Origin: Gammaproteobacteria bacterium
Lineage (GTDB): Bacteria; Pseudomonadota; Gammaproteobacteria; Pseudomonadales; Pseudohongiellaceae
DNA length: 42,155 bases
Reading direction: 5' to 3'
Assembly (NCBI GenBank): GCA_009844085.1
Contig: VYCF01000064.1
Coordinates: 1-42,155, forward strand
This document shows positions 38,871-42,155 of this stretch, piece by piece. The first letter of the stretch is position 1. Every line of letters begins with the position of its first letter. The position numbers and the translations under genes were made by a program. The notes under the pieces were generated by a model. It was given only the letters and a program-made list of their open reading frames with translations, ran no database searches and was not told where the DNA came from.

Positions 38871-40526
38871 TCAATTTTTTCTAAGTTTATTTTTGTAGGT
38901 TTCAGGTGTTGGGAGTGGAGATAGTCCTAGCTCTTTGAGATAAGCGTTATGCTTCGCCGTTGACTCTTGAATCTGCTCCTCAATCTTAACCAATTCTTTG
39001 TGAGTGACCGACAGATTGATCTCGACTTCCGGTTCTGCTGTGCTAACGTAGCGGGAGATGTTCAAGTTGTAGTCGTTAGCCTCGATCTCGTCCATCTCCA
39101 CGCGGCGGGCGTAGCGCTCGACGCTCTTCGGGCGTTCCTTATAGGTATCAATGATCTGCTCGATATGACCGTCGGACATGTGATTCTGCCGCTTGCCCTT
39201 CTCAAAATGCTCGTAAGCGTTGATGAACAGGACATCGTCGGGCTTCTTGCACTTCTTCAGGACGAGAATGCAGACTGGGATGCCAGTCGAGTAGAACAGG
39301 TTGGCCGGCAAACCGATGATGGTGTCTATGTTCCCGTCGTCAAGTAGCTTTCGGCGGATTTTCGCCTCGCCGCCGCCACGGAACAGCACGCCGTGTGGCA
39401 AAATGATAGCCATTACGCCGTCGTCCTTGAGGTAGTGGAAGCCGTGCAGCAGGAAGGAGAAATCTGCAGCGGATTTTGGCGCCAGCCCGTAGTTCTTAAA
39501 ACGCATATCTTCGCCCAGGGCCTCGGTCGGCTCCCAGCGGTAGCTGAATGGCGGATTGGCGACTACTGCATCGAAGCTGGGTTTCTTCGCCGGATTTGTC
39601 TCGCGGAGCATCTGCCAGTCGTTCGTGAGTGAATCGCCATGAAAGATTTCGAACTCCGTGTCCTTCACTCCGTGCAGCAGCATGTTCATGCGTGCTAGGT
39701 TGTATGTGGTGATGTTCTTTTCCTGCCCATGGATCTTGCCGATTCCGTGCGAACCCATGCGATTCCGCACATTGAGAAGCAGCGAGCCGGAGCCACAGGC
39801 GAAGTCCAGCACGCTGGCAAGGTGTTTTCGCTCGCCGGTCTTCGGTTCCTGGCTGTCGAGCGTGACGATTGCGGAAAGGATGTTCGAGATTCGCTGAGGC
39901 GTATAAAACTCACCGGCCTTCTTGCCCGATCCCGCGGCGAACTGACCGATCAGGTACTCGTAGGCATCGCCGAGGGCATCACTGTCCGTGGTAAACGCCG
40001 CAAGGTCATTCGTTAGTCTGGTGATGATCGCGCAAAGCCTTGTGTTTCGGTCCATGTAGGTTTTTCCCAGCTTTTCAGAGCCGAGATTGATTTCCGAAAA
40101 AAGACCGGAGAATGTGCTCTGGAACGATTCGTTCTCGATGTACTTGAAGCCGGCTTGAAGGGTGTTGAGCAGATCGCTTTGTTGAGTTCGGGCCAAGTGG
40201 GCGATACTTGCCCAGAGGTATTCGGGGCGGATGACATAATGCGCCTTGAGCCGCATCTGCCTCTCGAACGCGGATACATCGTCGGGGTTCTGTTCGTACC
40301 AGATTGACAGGGAGGAACGCCCGCCATTGCTAATTGTGCCCGGATCGGGGTAGTCACGCCCGAGTTCCTTCTTCGCGGCCTGTTCATAGTTGTCCGAGAG
40401 GTAGCGGAGGAACAGGAACGGGAGCATGTAATCGCGGAAGTCGTCCGGATCCATCGCTCCCCAAAGCTTATCGGTAGCGATGGTCCAGAGGATATCGCCA
40501 AGTTTTTTCTGTTTTTTGTCAGTCAT
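38871..40526 (-). CDS. hsdM: Type I restriction-modification methyltransferase subunit HsdM
   Basis: N6-adenine methyltransferase of a type I system, 551 residues and apparently complete. The N-terminal HsdM_N domain starts KKLGDILWTIATDKLWGAM; then GEFYTPQRISNIL (206-218), SAM-binding motif I DFACGSGSLL (241-250) and catalytic motif IV NPPF (324-327). The C-terminal region includes EQIIDTYKERP and IEEQIQEST typical of contact with HsdS. GC is about 53%, between the core and the NTPase next door. The start overlaps the upstream ATPase gene by 8 nt. It needs HsdS for target recognition, but the only hsdS visible is truncated. Confidence 0.93.
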   Translation of the reverse strand: MTDKKQKKLGDILWTIATDKLWGAMDPDDFRDYMLPFLFLRYLSDNYEQAAKKELGRDYPDPGTISNGGRSSLSIWYEQNPDDVSAFERQMRLKAHYVIRPEYLWASIAHLARTQQSDLLNTLQAGFKYIENESFQSTFSGLFSEINLGSEKLGKTYMDRNTRLCAIITRLTNDLAAFTTDSDALGDAYEYLIGQFAAGSGKKAGEFYTPQRISNILSAIVTLDSQEPKTGERKHLASVLDFACGSGSLLLNVRNRMGSHGIGKIHGQEKNITTYNLARMNMLLHGVKDTEFEIFHGDSLTNDWQMLRETNPAKKPSFDAVVANPPFSYRWEPTEALGEDMRFKNYGLAPKSAADFSFLLHGFHYLKDDGVMAIILPHGVLFRGGGEAKIRRKLLDDGNIDTIIGLPANLFYSTGIPVCILVLKKCKKPDDVLFINAYEHFEKGKRQNHMSDGHIEQIIDTYKERPKSVERYARRVEMDEIEANDYNLNISRYVSTAEPEVEINLSVTHKELVKIEEQIQESTAKHNAYLKELGLSPLPTPETYKNKLRKN

Positions 40527-41670
40527 GATTTGGCTCTCCGGGAGCGCCTTCCTGAGCTAGTTCAGGAAGTGCAAACTGAAAACGGCCAAGCACATCTTCT
40601 AGAATTTGGCCTAATAGCTTTTTGTTGTCATCCACCATCTCAACTGGTTCGTTGATGGCATACTTCCCGTGGCTCAGCAGATTTAGCGCACGGTTGTAGA
40701 GAGCTTCATCTTTCAACCCAGCTAAACAGATTCGAAGATCATCGTGGCCGAGAAAACTGGCAGTCTTCTCTAAGATGCTGCGTAGAGCGTTGAAATGGTA
40801 GGTATAAAGAGTTCCAGCCTGCTCTCGCTTGCGAAGCTCAGCGAGAGTTGCAACGTGGTGAAAATAGGGTGTGTCCTCGGTTGCACGTAGCGTGTACACA
40901 TCTGAGGAATCCGATCGGTGTAGAAAGTAACGCTTACTCCTAATTTTCTCTTGGCTTTCTTTTGCCCTACCAAGCTCGTTGCACATAACGTTGAAGAACA
41001 AAGCGTGATGAGAGGAAAATACTGTCTTCAAGGGGTTGTATTCCCAATCGTCGCTGCGGCGGGTTGCAGCATTGCGAATAAGTTCCGCGAGATCGCAAGC
41101 AACCGCGATAGCATTGTTATCATCCAAAGATGAGATGGGGTCATCGATGTAAAGGTGTTTAACCCACTGGTACGATGGATGACCATCGATAACACGCTCA
41201 CAAATTGCCATGAACATGCACCAGATGAATATATTTTCCTCGCCTCGGGATATCTTTATTCTGTTGTCATCGCCTTTGCGAAAGGTTACCACCCACCTGC
41301 TGTAATCGATATCAAACTCGAAGTCAGCGTAGCGAGACAAGTAGCCTGCTATTGTTTGATCCAGCGCGAGTTCGGTAAGTCCCTTTAGGAATTTGGAGTC
41401 TTCGTTGATTTTCAGGTATCGATCTGTATCACTTTCAAAGTCGTTGTACCAGACAAAGAGATCCTCAGTGAATGCATTAAAATAGAGCGTATCTGGGTTT
41501 CCATTGCCTTTCCGCTTCCCTTGATTCTTGAACTCCATCGAAAGACGTGTCTTTCCTGTTCGGTTATAGGCGTATAGAAGTACACAGTGGGTATCCTTAA
41601 CATCACTGCGGAGCCTCCGGGCGAGCGTAGTCAGATTTTGAAACTGTCGAATCTTCGGCTTGTTGCTCAT
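40519..41670 (-). CDS. PrrC-like ABC-ATPase, candidate anticodon nuclease
   Basis: A 383-residue AAA_13-type ABC ATPase embedded in a type I hsd locus. Walker A region is AYNRTGKTR (34-42; the usual glycine before the GKT motif is replaced), the ABC signature is ISRGEEN (140-146), Walker B/D-loop is LYIDDPISSLDD (173-184), as in PrrC/RloC, and SSHH (219-222) is the H-loop. C-terminally, R297, E301 and H334 have nearly the spacing of the PrrC catalytic triad recalled as R320, E324, H356. PrrC is about 396 residues. No long coiled coil or zinc hook argues against RloC. The start MSNKPKI at 41670 follows the hsdS stop by 2 nt. Nuclease activity is an inference; some related ATPases share the R-E-H pattern. 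Confidence 0.6.
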   Translation of the reverse strand: MSNKPKIRQFQNLTTLARRLRSDVKDTHCVLLYAYNRTGKTRLSMEFKNQGKRKGNGNPDTLYFNAFTEDLFVWYNDFESDTDRYLKINEDSKFLKGLTELALDQTIAGYLSRYADFEFDIDYSRWVVTFRKGDDNRIKISRGEENIFIWCMFMAICERVIDGHPSYQWVKHLYIDDPISSLDDNNAIAVACDLAELIRNAATRRSDDWEYNPLKTVFSSHHALFFNVMCNELGRAKESQEKIRSKRYFLHRSDSSDVYTLRATEDTPYFHHVATLAELRKREQAGTLYTYHFNALRSILEKTASFLGHDDLRICLAGLKDEALYNRALNLLSHGKYAINEPVEMVDDNKKLLGQILEDVLGRFQFALPELAQEGAPGEPNHD

Positions 41671-41672
41671 TA

Positions 41673-41945
41673 TTAATGGTCTACCAAAGATGGGAAGAGT
41701 TGCTGCATCAAGCCCTGCTTGTGAGCCCGGAGAGCATCGAGCTTTTTCAACTGCGTACAAATTTGGGTGTCGAGAATTGAGAGGCAGTCGGCGATTCGTT
41801 TTTGCTCAAGGTTGCTTTGAGGAAACTTGATAGCTAAATCTCGTAAATCTTGCCCGTATATTCGAGTTATAGTTGTCGAGTTCAATGTCCCCCAATTGAT
41901 GTTGGACAGGATATTCAATAGGAATTTATTACTCACTTCCAGCCA
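41673..41945 (-). pseudogene. hsdS: Truncated type I specificity subunit hsdS (C-terminal remnant)
   Basis: About 90 residues remain of a protein normally near 400. The piece reads TRIYGQDLRDLAIKFPQSNL, then EQKRIADCLSILDTQICTQL and KKLDALRAHKQGLMQQLFP, the typical end of an HsdS second target-recognition domain and its conserved helical spacer. Upstream in frame it reads WLEVSNK and then hits a TAG (41946-41948) that belongs to the inserted element. A GTG at 41936 could start an 87-residue product. Both recognition domains are otherwise lost from this side of the insertion. Confidence 0.85.
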
Positions 41946-42155
41946 CTACTGTCCGGTTAACTGGGGCGTGTTGTCACGCAACCCGATGATTGTACGATAT
42001 TTTTCAGCGGATTTTGGTGGTGCCGACTTGAACGCGAACTCACTTTCGGGCGACTGTCCGGGAATACGCTCCCGGAGGCCGCACCGTGTACGCAGGCAAG
42101 ACCCTTTTCGCGCAGTTGATGGATTTTCTTCCCTGGACCACCTTCTCCCGCATCG
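41946..42155 (+). mobile_element. IS4-family insertion sequence, left end only
   Basis: Sequence unlike the hsd genes begins at about 41944-41946 (ACTACTGTCCGGTTAA, which I take as the left terminal region), followed by about 140 nt of leader and then a transposase start. It interrupts hsdS. The right end, inverted repeats and target duplication lie outside the window, so the boundary is approximate. Confidence 0.65.
42086..42155 (+). CDS. IS4-family transposase (DUF4372 N terminus), partial
   Basis: Starts at GTG 42086 with GGAGG (42074-42078) 7 nt upstream and runs off the window. The visible 23 residues (YAGKTLFAQLMDFLPWTTFS and RI) match the N terminus of the DUF4372-containing IS4-family transposases as I recall them. 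The catalytic DDE domain is not visible. Confidence 0.75.
   Translation, partial: MYAGKTLFAQLMDFLPWTTFSRI

Noticed and set aside
40519..41670. RloC-type zinc-hook nuclease
   Set aside because: The protein is too short and lacks the long coiled coil and hook cysteines.

Overview
The window looks like a high-GC (roughly 60-65%, judged by eye) gammaproteobacterial chromosome. Gene order closely follows what I recall of Pseudomonas-type genomes: purN-purM-DUF2066-hda / DUF2069-wrbA-arsC-yihY-proS, then lolCDE-comEC-exbBD-(msbA)-lpxK-trm112-kdsB-murB, then uvrC-pgsA-tRNA-Gly-tRNA-Cys. Many genes overlap by 4 nt (ATGA, GTGA or TTGA) and several convergent genes touch or share stop codons, so the core is compact. 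I cannot name the genus.

Layout. 1-3.4 kb: a secreted protein of unknown function, a CmcJ/NvfI-family oxidoreductase and a DUF1015 protein. 3.4-9.3 kb (minus strand): an IbpA-type small heat-shock protein with a visible sigma-32-like promoter and a ROSE-like RNA thermometer, the methylcitrate operon prpBCD (propionate use), and a SorAB-like sulfite dehydrogenase pair. 9.4-10.7 kb: a malonyl-CoA decarboxylase gene interrupted by one in-frame TAA. 11.1-14.2 kb: a two-domain glycosyltransferase, an FlgM-like anti-sigma factor and a FleQ/FlrA-type sigma-54 activator. 14.2-22.3 kb: purine synthesis, Hda, small conserved housekeeping genes, proS and an HU-like protein. 22.3-36.6 kb (plus strand): an envelope block for lipoprotein release (LolCDE), DNA uptake (ComEC), proton-motive energisation (ExbBD), lipid A flipping and phosphorylation (MsbA, LpxK), Kdo activation (KdsB) and peptidoglycan precursor synthesis (MurB), then UvrC and PgsA.

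Two tRNA genes (36.6-36.8 kb) mark the edge of an accessory island of clearly different composition (37.1 kb to the window end). It holds a low-GC KAP-like P-loop NTPase, then a minus-strand type I restriction-modification locus with an unusual order: a truncated hsdS, a PrrC-like ABC-ATPase with a candidate anticodon-nuclease triad, and an intact hsdM. An IS4-type element (only its left end is in the window) has cut hsdS. No hsdR or integrase is in view.

The most unusual signals are: (i) two about 128-nt structured repeats after comEC and murB, each with a perfect 29-bp stem whose central 11 bp differ completely between copies yet stay fully paired; (ii) the defence island with an ATPase toxin candidate beside a broken specificity gene; (iii) the nonsense-interrupted malonyl-CoA decarboxylase; (iv) G-depleted coding tracts over lolE 3'-comEC and kdsB-murB; (v) a FleQ homologue lacking the c-di-GMP-contacting arginine. 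All assignments come from reading the sequence and from recalled family knowledge; no database search was run.
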